Source: Yamadazyma tenuis | Taxonomy: Eukaryota; Ascomycota; Pichiomycetes; Serinales; Debaryomycetaceae | Direction of reading: 5' to 3' | DNA length: 64,000 nucleotides | NCBI RefSeq assembly: GCF_029203305.1 | Contig: NC_089461.1 | Span: forward strand, 806,001 to 870,000 | Part shown: positions 27,129 to 36,800 of the stretch, one piece after another | Layout: each line of letters starts with the position of its first letter | Position numbering within the stretch: position 1 is the first letter of the stretch | Notes under the pieces: generated by a model | Database searches by the model: none | Seen by the model: only the letters and a program-made list of their open reading frames with translations | Told to the model about the DNA's origin: nothing | Position numbers and translations under genes: made by a program

Positions 27129-28703
27129 ATGAAGTATTTTGAGATTTGGAAACCTGGAAAACAGGTCAGTATAGCCGTTGCATTCACTTGTGAATTGTCA
27201 TTTATCCTTTTTGGAATCGAACAGGGAATTGCTGGAATCATCATCACTGGTGAGGATTTCTTGAATCAGTTTGGTAATCCAACTGGAAGTTGGTTAGGGT
27301 TCATCGTGTCTATTTACACCTTAGGATGTTTTTTTGGATGTATTGTGAACTTTTTCACCGGTGATATGCTAGGAAGAAGAAAGACAATTGCGGTAGCTAT
27401 GTGTCTTATTATGGTTGGTGTCACCTTGCAGTGTACATCATTTTCGGTTGCTCAATTAATGGTTGGAAGGTTCATCACCGGATTGGGAACTGGCATGGAA
27501 ACAAGCTCAGTGCCCATGTACCAGGCAGAATTGGCAAAGCCTCATTTGAGAGGGAGATTGGTGTGTTCTGAAGCTCTCTTTGTGGGTATAGGATTGGTGT
27601 TTGCCTATTTCTTAGATTTTGGGTTTTCTTACATCAAAACTCCTGTTGCCTGGAGGGTGCCTCTTTCTATTCAAATTCCTTTCGCCTTCATTGTATTGTT
27701 GATGACGTTTACTGTACCGGAGTCTCCAAGGTATTTGTATTTCAAAGGTAAGAAAGAAGAGGCTAAGAGGATCTTGTCTTATGTATTTGATAAACCTGAG
27801 GATCACCCAGATATCGTTAAAAATTATCAGGAAATCGAAGAGGCTATAAGTTTGGAAACCCAAGACTCGGATTCTTCCTGGAAAGCTATATTCGTTGCAG
27901 ACCATGCAAGAACAAGATATAGAATCTTTTTGGCTTACATGTCAATGTTTGCCCAACAACTTGGAGGTGTCAACATTATCAATTACTATATAACTACTAT
28001 TTTGATCGAAAGTGTGGGCTTAGAACACACCTTGGCAATGATCCTTGGTGGTGTTGCTGTTATTTGCTTTACTGTTGGTTCAATTATTCCTTCGTTCTTT
28101 GCAGATAAGTTGGGAAGAAGAATGCCTTTGGTATATGGATACGCTGGATGTTTCATTTGCTTTCTTATGGTTACCATCCTTCTCAATTTTCAAAGTAACG
28201 CTGATTTGAAAGCAAGTACGGGAGCAGCTGCAGTGGCTTTCTTCTTCTTGTATCAGCTTTGTTTTGGAGCCAGTGGAAATTGTATTCCCTGGGTGTATGT
28301 TCCTGAATTGATTCCCTTGAAGTATCGTGCAAAAGGAACAGCAATTGGGATTTCCAGTAATTGGTTGTGGAATTTCTTCTTAGTGGAGATTCTGCCTGAG
28401 TTGATTTCGGCTGGTACTAGGAGTCACAAGCAGGGGTTGAGCTATCTACCATTTGTATTCACCAATTTCATCTTCATTTTCCAGTTTTACTTTTTCTACC
28501 CGGAGACAAAGAATTTGACACTCGAAAAAATTGATGAGTTGTTTTCAGAAAACAGAACCATTTTCATGGGTTTGGTAGATCAGAGAAGGTTCAGGGAAGG
28601 TATCCTTTCCACTGCTCAATCTGACATTGAAAAAGGTACTACTCCTCAATCTGACATTGAAAAAGGTACTTCTGAACACATTGAGATTGAGCTGAGTGAT
28701 TAA
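27129..28703 (+). CDS. MFS sugar transporter
   Basis: A 524-residue sugar porter with twelve predicted helices. Signatures: FGIEQGIAG in helix 1 (in place of the common G-Y/F-D-x-G), LGRRK in the 2-3 loop, PESPRYL after helix 6, AQQLGGVNIINYY in helix 7, LGRRMP in the 8-9 loop, and PETKNLTLEKIDELF at the end. The Asp of the helix-1 GYD/GFD motif is replaced by Glu, a conservative change. The cytoplasmic tail carries a perfect tandem duplication of QSDIEKGT. It lies upstream of a transketolase-like gene on the same strand. Substrate unknown; a sugar or polyol is likely. Confidence 0.85.
   Translation: MKYFEIWKPGKQVSIAVAFTCELSFILFGIEQGIAGIIITGEDFLNQFGNPTGSWLGFIVSIYTLGCFFGCIVNFFTGDMLGRRKTIAVAMCLIMVGVTLQCTSFSVAQLMVGRFITGLGTGMETSSVPMYQAELAKPHLRGRLVCSEALFVGIGLVFAYFLDFGFSYIKTPVAWRVPLSIQIPFAFIVLLMTFTVPESPRYLYFKGKKEEAKRILSYVFDKPEDHPDIVKNYQEIEEAISLETQDSDSSWKAIFVADHARTRYRIFLAYMSMFAQQLGGVNIINYYITTILIESVGLEHTLAMILGGVAVICFTVGSIIPSFFADKLGRRMPLVYGYAGCFICFLMVTILLNFQSNADLKASTGAAAVAFFFLYQLCFGASGNCIPWVYVPELIPLKYRAKGTAIGISSNWLWNFFLVEILPELISAGTRSHKQGLSYLPFVFTNFIFIFQFYFFYPETKNLTLEKIDELFSENRTIFMGLVDQRRFREGILSTAQSDIEKGTTPQSDIEKGTSEHIEIELSD
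28611..28670 (+). repeat. 30-bp tandem duplication in transporter tail
   Basis: Two copies of a 30-bp unit (28611-28640 and 28641-28670) differ by one base. They encode TAQSDIEKGT and TPQSDIEKGT. Confidence 0.95.
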
Positions 28704-29372
28704 AGAATATATGTTTTAGTTGAGGAATATATAAGTTGAATAAAGGTCGAATTGCTTAAAGAGACTTGGTAGACAACCAAATTATTAGGTTACGTTTTAT
28801 ACTTCTGTTTAAAAATCTTACAATCACAGTGTTGATTATATTATTGAATGGATAATGTTGCGAGTAAATCGATTGAGCTAAAACAGCAGGGGGAGCTTTT
28901 GGCCAATTACAAGCAAGATTGCGATAAATATAGCTAAGGAATTTAGTCTGATGTTGATTTCCAGTTGTTTTTGATATTCCCCACATCTAGTTGATCTATC
29001 TCCTATCACACTTACTAGATTATTTCCCACCGGGGGCACATTCATCGTTTTAGGGATCTAGAATTTTGCAGCCGACATCGCGGATAGCCCCCTTACATTT
29101 CCCCGGCCCTGAAATTCTCTTTCCCCTAGGAGTGGGAAACACCAAGAGGAGAATAAGCCTCTGCTACTAGCAACAGTTGCAAAAAAGTATGGGGTAAAAA
29201 CCCGCGAGTATAATTCCCAAATGGGAACAGGGTAGCCGCAACCCCCATTATAGCCGCAAAAGATTCAATGGAATAATTGCCGGCAAGAACGCGTACAACC
29301 GACCCACTATAAAGTCGTAGTTCAAGCCAGAACCTACAAAATTACCCACAAACAAACCATACTATTCTGATC
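28704..29372. other. Intergenic region with transketolase-like gene promoter
   Basis: TATAAA at 29308-29313 precedes the ATG by about 60 nt. Upstream is an unusual C/G-run region (29030-29250) with several inverted repeats, including TTCCCAAATGGGAA at 29214-29227. Confidence 0.5.
29214..29227. promoter_or_regulatory. CCCA/TGGG inverted repeat upstream of transketolase-like gene
   Basis: TTCCCAAATGGGAA has perfect TTCCCA/TGGGAA arms, and its core CCCAAATGGG is identical to the site at 14022-14031 in the sugar-acid cluster promoter. TTCCCCTAGGAGTGGGAA nearby has the same arrangement. Function is inferred. Confidence 0.4.
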
Positions 29373-31466
29373 ATGACAGTTCCAGAATCGTTACAAAATC
29401 GAAGCCAAACTCACCAATATGTGTTAAAGATCTTCAGAGTTCTCATCGCTGATCTAGTTCAACAGTTCAATGGGGGGCACCCTGGAGGGGCAATGGACAT
29501 GGCGGCCATCGGAATTGCCTTGTTCAAATATGTGATGAAATACTCCCCTTCTAATCCCGATTATTTCAATCGCGACCGGTTTGTTCTCTCCAACGGACAC
29601 ACTTGTTTATTTCAGTATGCGTTCCAACACCTTGTTGGCTACAGCCATATGACTATGGAGCAGTTGAAGACGTACCATTCGTCGGAGTTGGAGTCGTATT
29701 GTCCTGGCCACCCAGAAAATGAATTTCCAGGAATTGAGGTGACTACTGGAGCCTTGGGGCAAGGAATTTCCAACTCGGTAGGTTTGGCCATAGCTTCAAA
29801 AAATTTACTGGCTACTTATAACAGGCCAGGATTTGAAGTCAGCTCTGGTCATATTTTTTGTATGGTGGGAGATGCTTGCTTGCAAGAAGGAGTTTCTCTT
29901 GAGGCTATCTCTTTAGCAGGTCATTTGGGCTTGAACAACTTGACAGTCATCTATGATAACAATCAGATCACTTGTGATGGTTCTGTGGACTTGACAAATA
30001 CAGAGAATATCAAGAAGAAGTTTGAGGCTTGCAACTGGCAGGTGTTAGAAGTTCAGGATGGTTCCAACGATGTGGACGGTATAATTGAGGCTTTGGAGAC
30101 TGCTAAAAAGTCCGAGGGAAACCCCACTTTAATCATTGCCTACACCCAGATTGGTATCGACACAAGCGTGGAAGGCCAGGCAGTTGCCCATGGTGCTGCT
30201 TTTGGCCAGTCTGAGGTCGATAACTTGCACACTTTGTACGGTTTTGACCCTGAAACCAAGTTTTTCGTTCCTGAAACCGTGTACCAGTTTTTCGCTGACG
30301 TTGTTCCCAGAGGAAAACAGTTGGAGAAGCAATGGACTGAGCTTGTTCACGACTACAGCCTTCAATATCCTGAGTTGGCGTTGGAGTTTGAAAATAGGCG
30401 TTTGGGAAAACTTCCACCCAACTGGCAACTGTTTATCCCCAACTCGTTCCCAACGACCCCCACTCCCTCCAGAAAGTCGAGTGGATTGGTGTTCAATGAA
30501 GTGGCCAAAAACGTCAACAATTTCATTGTGGGAACTGCTGATTTGTCCCCTTCTGTGAACTTGATCTGGAAAGGCAAAACCGATTTTCAGAATCCTCGAG
30601 TGAAGACCTCCTGTGGAATAAACGGAGACTACTCAGGAAGATATATCCACTACGGGGTTCGTGAACATGCTATGGCCGCCATTTCCAACGGAATAGCAGC
30701 TTATAGCCCCAAAACGTTCATTCCAGTGACATCCTCATTCTTCATGTTCTATCTTTATGCTGCTCCAGCTGTCAGATATGGAGCCTTATCACAACTCCAA
30801 GTCATTCATGTGGCCACCCATGACTCTATTGGTATTGGAGAAGATGGCCCTACGCACCATCCAATTGCGTTGGCAAGTCTTTATAGATCCATGCCCAACA
30901 TGCTTTATATAAGACCCTGTGACTCTACTGAAGTGGCAGGTGCCTGGGAGCATGCCATAGAGGCAGACAATACCCCCACCATCATCTCCCTCTCGAGGCA
31001 TAACCTTGAACAGTATCCTCAATATTCAAGAAAAGATAAGGTTCGGTTGGGTGCTTATAAGTTCATAGAGAATGCTGGGGCCGTCATCAATATCATTTCC
31101 ACAGGATCGGAGATGCAGTTTGCGGTGGAAGCATCCCAGGTCTTGGCTCAAAAGGGGATCATTGCCAATGTGATCTCGTTCCCCTGTCAGAGGCTCTTTG
31201 AGAAGCAGCCTCTTGAGTATAAAAGAAGTATTTTGAACAGAGGGAAAGTGCCATCCGTGGTGGTTGAGGCATACGCTGTCAACGGCTGGGAACGGTATGC
31301 TACTGCTGGAATCAACATGTCGACCTTTGGAAAGTCCTTACCAGGGAAAATGGCTTATGAATATTTCGGGTTCAACTCCGAGCGTATTGCTGCCAAAATT
31401 GAGAAATACTATGAGGACTGGAAGCAGGACGAGAGTTTACGTTTCGAGTTCCAGGACTTGAACTAG
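29373..31466 (+). CDS. Dihydroxyacetone-synthase-like transketolase
   Basis: A 697-residue thiamine-diphosphate transketolase. Its closest remembered match is dihydroxyacetone synthase (DAS) of methylotrophic yeasts rather than Tkl1: FNRDRFVLSNGHTCLFQYAFQHL, KTYHSSELESYCPGHPE, EVTTGALGQGISNSVGLAIASKN, GDACLQEGVSLE (diphosphate site), IYDNNQITCDGS, GVREHAMAAISNG (catalytic Glu), THDSIGIGEDGPTHHP, FPCQRLFEKQ and WERYATAGINMSTFGKSLP. DAS transfers a two-carbon unit from xylulose-5-phosphate to formaldehyde; relatives may use glycolaldehyde or other short aldehydes. The C-terminus DLN is not a peroxisomal PTS1, unlike DAS, so it should be cytosolic. It is flanked by a sugar transporter and a Zn2Cys6 regulator. 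Confidence 0.87.
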   Translation: MTVPESLQNRSQTHQYVLKIFRVLIADLVQQFNGGHPGGAMDMAAIGIALFKYVMKYSPSNPDYFNRDRFVLSNGHTCLFQYAFQHLVGYSHMTMEQLKTYHSSELESYCPGHPENEFPGIEVTTGALGQGISNSVGLAIASKNLLATYNRPGFEVSSGHIFCMVGDACLQEGVSLEAISLAGHLGLNNLTVIYDNNQITCDGSVDLTNTENIKKKFEACNWQVLEVQDGSNDVDGIIEALETAKKSEGNPTLIIAYTQIGIDTSVEGQAVAHGAAFGQSEVDNLHTLYGFDPETKFFVPETVYQFFADVVPRGKQLEKQWTELVHDYSLQYPELALEFENRRLGKLPPNWQLFIPNSFPTTPTPSRKSSGLVFNEVAKNVNNFIVGTADLSPSVNLIWKGKTDFQNPRVKTSCGINGDYSGRYIHYGVREHAMAAISNGIAAYSPKTFIPVTSSFFMFYLYAAPAVRYGALSQLQVIHVATHDSIGIGEDGPTHHPIALASLYRSMPNMLYIRPCDSTEVAGAWEHAIEADNTPTIISLSRHNLEQYPQYSRKDKVRLGAYKFIENAGAVINIISTGSEMQFAVEASQVLAQKGIIANVISFPCQRLFEKQPLEYKRSILNRGKVPSVVVEAYAVNGWERYATAGINMSTFGKSLPGKMAYEYFGFNSERIAAKIEKYYEDWKQDESLRFEFQDLN

Positions 31467-31978
31467 GCAACTTCTATATAAGAGGTGTTTTTAGTGTTCC
31501 TTTTATATACACATTGGTCTTTTTACAACTATGTTGGTTTGAAATGGCCCAAGTTTTGTTACAAAATGCCTAGAGTCTGTATAATTTGAAACCACAAATA
31601 GTTGATTCGTGAATGACAAAGTTTCCCACAGGTTACTACATCCTCTTTTGTAAATATCCCCGCTTTGACAGATGGAAAGGTGCATAGCCTTAAAGTTTCA
31701 GGCCAAAGAACGATAGACATACACATACCTGGAATATTGGGGTGACTGAGGAGTCACATCACACGTCCCATAAATACGTAGCTGTTGATATCCATGTCGT
31801 TGCAACTTTAATAAGCTGGTGGTATACTCGTTCATCATACACCACCATCACCAAACACCTCCAACATGAATCGGAGTTTCGCAGTAGTTGTGTGCCGTTA
31901 CCAAGCCCGACCGTTTGTCTCCCGCGCCAGATTTTATAAAGATGGAGAAAACTGGAGAAAACATACCTTCAACTCAAC
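31467..31978. other. Intergenic region upstream of Zn2Cys6 gene
   Basis: A TTTATAAA-like element lies at about 31931. An out-of-frame ATG at 31942 opens a 43-codon frame that overlaps the start of the downstream gene. No other feature recognised. Confidence 0.45.
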
Positions 31979-33766
31979 ATGGGAATAACCCTGGCTTCCG
32001 TCACACAGAGAGGCAAGAAGAACCGCTGTCGTACCGGGTGTCTCAACTGTCGCCAGCGCCACAAGAAATGTGACGAGTTCAAGCCCCGGTGTGGCCTTTG
32101 CTCCAAGAGAGGTGAATCATGCGTATGGCCCACCACCAAAAAAGAAGTGACCCAGGACTCGTTCAGGTTCTTCAAGGCTGCCCGCGATGCCACCAAAGAG
32201 ACCACCTTGGGCTTGAAAAAATACTCATCCCGCCTTCAGGAAACCCTCCAGACCACCTCTCCCACCCTGCCCAAATCAGCGTCTTCAATGTCTCCACGCC
32301 TACAAAACCTCATAGACATGGTTAGTCATGAAGTAGACAAAACTACAGAGAAACTGCCGCCCAAGCAAGACACTAGTCCTGCCAGCGACTCGCTTTCCGC
32401 CGACTTAATGGCCCCGTTTCTCAACTATTCCCATCTCCACCGTACCTTCAGAGACTATATGTTCACCAACGTAGTCAACTCCAAACCCGAAGAACCACAG
32501 GAAGCTGACTTCCGTAACATTCTCCAGTCGCCTATGCCTGAATTTTTGAATCACTCCAACTCGTCCAAGAATCTCCAGGACCTTCTCAATGATGACGACT
32601 CGCTCTACATGTTTTCTCAACAGATGCCTACACACCTTGAAGATGAAGCCAATGCCTTGGTGAAGCCGGTAAGTCTCACTGACACCGACAAGATTCTGCT
32701 ATACAAAACGTACCTCTACCAAGTGGCTCCATGGCTCGACATGTTCGATACAGCCTCGAAGCAGTTTGGTACGACGGTGCCGTTGTTGGCTGCGAAAAGC
32801 GATGCTTTGCTCAACTCCATCTATGCGATAGCTTCTCGACAAACAGAGCAGACCACAAAGGACTATCCTCCAGAAATAGCCATCAACTTGTATGAGAACT
32901 CGTTGAAACTCTTGATCCCCACCGTCAACAGAACCCTCGATACGTCCATTATCACCACCTGTGTAATTTTGTGCGTATTTGAAATGATGTCGTCGTCTCC
33001 CAAAAAGTGGAGGTACCATCTCGAAGGGTGTGCTGCGTTGTTCAAGATGCATGGAATCAATGGGTTTTGTGACGAACTTGAAAGAGGGTTGTTCTGGTGC
33101 TATGCCAGGATGGATGTAAGCTCGGCCGTCATAGGCGAGCAGTCTACCATTATTCCATCTGAGTTATGGCTACCTTATAACTGTTCAGTGTATGAGCTGA
33201 AAAAGGTTTTTAATGAATTTGGCAACAAGGAAGATATGTATGCTAATTATATGGTGTATTTGTGTTCGAGAGTGTTGAACCTAATAGCCAATGCCAAAGA
33301 AGACTATGAGAAGGACTGGGAGTTTCTTTGGGGGGAAATCAGTGATTGGTACGAGGATAGACCGTTTGAGTTTAAACCACTTGTGTCTTTCAACAGCTCG
33401 CCGTTTCCTGGGATTTTGTTTGTCAACGGGCCTGCTATATCGGCCAACCAAATGTACCATATGGCCATAATCTTGTTGATTCAGAACAAACCAAGACTCC
33501 ATAAACTCGTATACCTGGACCACATAAAGTCCCCTATATGGCACGCCAAACAAATTTGTGCTATAAGCTTGTATAACGAACACCCTGGATGCTGGAACAA
33601 TTCATTGCAGCCACTCTGGATTGCTGGACAATTACTCAGCAGTGACCAAGAGCATGAAGTGGTGCTAAACTTGCTCAGCAAGATTGAAGCCACCACCGGC
33701 TGGCAAATGAACTTCAGAGCAGAAGACTTGAAGAAACATTGGAGACAAGAGGCTGCTATAACGTAG
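31979..33766 (+). CDS. Zn2Cys6 transcription factor
   Basis: A 595-residue fungal binuclear zinc cluster regulator. The N-terminal cluster has spacing C-2-C-6-C-6-C-2-C-6-C (GCLNCRQRHKKCDEFKPRC, then GLCSKRGESC). A middle homology region of the Fungal_trans_2 type follows, with DKILLYKTYLYQVAPWLDMFD, WRYHLEGCAALFKMHG and GLFWCYARMDVSSA. The arrangement resembles Lys14/Uga3-class regulators. It may govern the adjacent transketolase-like and transporter genes, or the sugar-acid cluster 17 kb away; both are inference. Its C-terminus converges on the Yor1-type ABC gene with 36 bp between stops. Confidence 0.9.
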   Translation: MGITLASVTQRGKKNRCRTGCLNCRQRHKKCDEFKPRCGLCSKRGESCVWPTTKKEVTQDSFRFFKAARDATKETTLGLKKYSSRLQETLQTTSPTLPKSASSMSPRLQNLIDMVSHEVDKTTEKLPPKQDTSPASDSLSADLMAPFLNYSHLHRTFRDYMFTNVVNSKPEEPQEADFRNILQSPMPEFLNHSNSSKNLQDLLNDDDSLYMFSQQMPTHLEDEANALVKPVSLTDTDKILLYKTYLYQVAPWLDMFDTASKQFGTTVPLLAAKSDALLNSIYAIASRQTEQTTKDYPPEIAINLYENSLKLLIPTVNRTLDTSIITTCVILCVFEMMSSSPKKWRYHLEGCAALFKMHGINGFCDELERGLFWCYARMDVSSAVIGEQSTIIPSELWLPYNCSVYELKKVFNEFGNKEDMYANYMVYLCSRVLNLIANAKEDYEKDWEFLWGEISDWYEDRPFEFKPLVSFNSSPFPGILFVNGPAISANQMYHMAIILLIQNKPRLHKLVYLDHIKSPIWHAKQICAISLYNEHPGCWNNSLQPLWIAGQLLSSDQEHEVVLNLLSKIEATTGWQMNFRAEDLKKHWRQEAAIT

Positions 33767-33802
33767 TGATAGAAATTAGGTTTTGGTATTTGAATAAATA
33801 AG

Positions 33803-36800
33803 CTATATTTTTTGAAAGTCTTCACTAACAATAGAAGACTTTTCACACATTTGTTTAAAGATCCCGCCTTTGATGTTAAACAAATTCCAAGGAGTATCAA
33901 ACTCCTTGACTTCTCCTCTGTCAAGAACAAGAATTTTATCATAGTTGATAATAGTCTTCAATCTGTGGGCGATACACAAAATAGTGCAATTGCTAAACTC
34001 CCGTGCAATGGTTTGTTGGATCTTTGAATCAGTTTCATAATCGACCGAGGATGTGGCTTCATCCAAAATCAAGATCTTGGAGCCTCTGACTAAAGCCCTG
34101 GCAAAAGCTATCAATTGCCTCTCACCCAAGGAGAAGTTCACCCCATCGTCCTCAACTACTTGATCAAGGTGGAACTTGTGTAAGTCAGCACTGTTCTTAT
34201 CTTGTTTCTTGACCATTTCCAACTTGTTCTCTTCGATCAAACCGGCCCTTCTCAATGCATTCCACATCTTCTCCGAAGTACTTTGTCCAAATGGATCCAA
34301 GTTTCTTCTGATGGAACCTTTGAACAACACTGGATCTTGAGGAATAATAGACAATTTGGATCTGAGATCATTCAAACCGATATTGGAAATATCCACTCCA
34401 TCAATAATAATCTTTCCTTTCTCGAGCTCGGAAAGTCTATAAAGAGCAGTCATTATAGAGGATTTCCCAGCCCCAGTTCTTCCACAGATACCGATTTTTT
34501 CCTGGGACTTGACATTGAAATCCAAGTTCTTCAATACCATTGGCAACCCGGGTCTGTAGGCCATAGATACATTGTCAAACAAAATCTCCCCTTTCTGGGG
34601 CCATTCTGGAGCTGGCTTTGTTTCTGCTATGCGATACGCTGCTTCTGTGTTTAGGTCGTAGGCGAAATCACAAAGTCTTTCCACTGAGTTCATACCGTTC
34701 TCCACTTGAGTGAAATTTCTAAGGAGCATAGAAAGCATACCGGTGATTTGTAAAGTAGAGGATAACAACAAACCCGAAGCTGAAGCACTAATACCAAAAG
34801 TTCCCGTCACACACAACAAGGCAATCACCAAGTTGAAACAAGCAGCGACAATCGAAAGATATACTGTCAACCAACGTTGGGCAGCAATATTCACCAAATA
34901 TGGTTCGTTTGTCTTGTTGAGATAAAAAGCATTGGACTCCAAAAACCTCTCTTCTGCTCCATAGGCCTTGATGGTATCCATACCGTTCAAACTTTCGTTG
35001 AAGTTATTGTAGATAAATGATCTTTGCACCGATTCAAGTCTCTTTACTTCCCGACAAGTAGCCCGGTACACACTTCCAATACAACATACAGCAAATGCCA
35101 AAGGAGGAATCGAGAGGGCAAACCATGGCATGAAGCAAATACACAACACAAACACCCCAACTATATTACCCGATGTGAACACAAGGAATCTTGCTTGTTG
35201 TCCTATTTCATTGTCTAACACATCGGTGTCCTTGGTGAATCTGTTCAAGATTCTTCCCATGGGGGTGGTATCTAAAAATGACATTGGAGAATAAAGTACT
35301 TTTTGAACGGCCTTGATGTTCAAGTTGGTGGCAGATGTGTTGGTGATATACACAATCAACACAAACTCAACCATGTACATGACAAATGAACAAAGGGCCA
35401 AGCAAACGTACACACCAATGTAAGCACCTTCAGAAATATCAAACTTCTTCTCGGTCCAGAACGACAACCAAGTGTTGGTGAAAACCAGACAGAAAGAGGC
35501 TAAACCGGTGAATAAGATTAACAAAAAGAGCATAAAAAGAGGAGGAAGAGGGCCGGATCCGTTTTGGAAGTACCGTTTGACGACCCAGAATCCAATCCCA
35601 TTAACCGATTTGTTCTCCAGCAACACCAATCTTCCGTCAGCAGCTTTGTCAGTATTGTAGACCTTATGGTCTTCTTCCTGCTCTCCTTCAGAGACTGTAG
35701 TTGCAGCTGTAATCCTGGAAACCTGCCTTTCAATATTGATTTTCTCCTCCACTTTCACTTCCTCGTCTTCTTCTTCAATTTCAGTTTCAGTGGCATTGTT
35801 GAAGGCCATCAACTTTCTGTATCCTTCATTCGAAGCCGCCAATTCGTCTGGCGTACCAATAGAAATGGAGCCATCTCCGTTCAAAAAGATGATTCTACTG
35901 GCGGACCCAATCAAAGAAAGCTGGTGAGTAGCAAGAATCCTGGTTTTTTCACTCAACATCCCCAAAATACACTTCTCCATAATGTGTCTACCGACTCGAG
36001 CATCGACGGCCGACAATACATCATCAAACAAAATGATTTCTCGATTGGCATAAATGGCTCTCGCCAAGTTGATACGGGCTTTTTGACCTCCGGACAAGGT
36101 TATACCCCTTTCACCAATTTCGGTTCTATCACCTGCCGGCAAAATAGACAAATCTCTTTCCAAAGAACAAGCATAAATGACATCGGCATACTTCTTTTCG
36201 TCCAATTCGTGTCCAAAAATAATATTGTCTTTCACAGTGGTATTTTGAATCCAAGGCTGTCCACATAACATCAAAGAACCATTGATACTGACGGTCCCTT
36301 CGATACGCTTCATGAACCCGGCCATGGCATTCAACAACGACGACTTACCGGATCCAATCAAACCCGTGATCACCAAGAACTCTCCTTTTTTGACTTCAAT
36401 ATCGATGTTATTTAAGCCTGGGAACAGGGTTTTCTCGTTGAGGGTCCCATCAGAGAGGGAGTCCAACAGGATGGAAGAAACTGGGGTCTGCGGTTTTTCC
36501 TTGGTGACAGGCTTCTTCTGGTCATCATCGTCTGCCTCACCAAAAACCTCCCACTCGAAGGAAGCATGGTCCACCTTGATCAGAAGACGGTTCTGCTTCA
36601 TATACTTCTCGGCCTCCGGCGATGGCTTGATGGAGATGTCCAGCTCGGTGTTCTCTGGACTCGACAAGAAGGCCCCCACTCTGTTGATTCCCACCAAAGC
36701 ATCGGAACCGGCAGCCAAAGCCATGGGCATCAAAAACAACACCTGGGTCAACACGTTAAACACCGCGAGAGACGAGAAGATGTTGGCAGCATCGTTGGTG

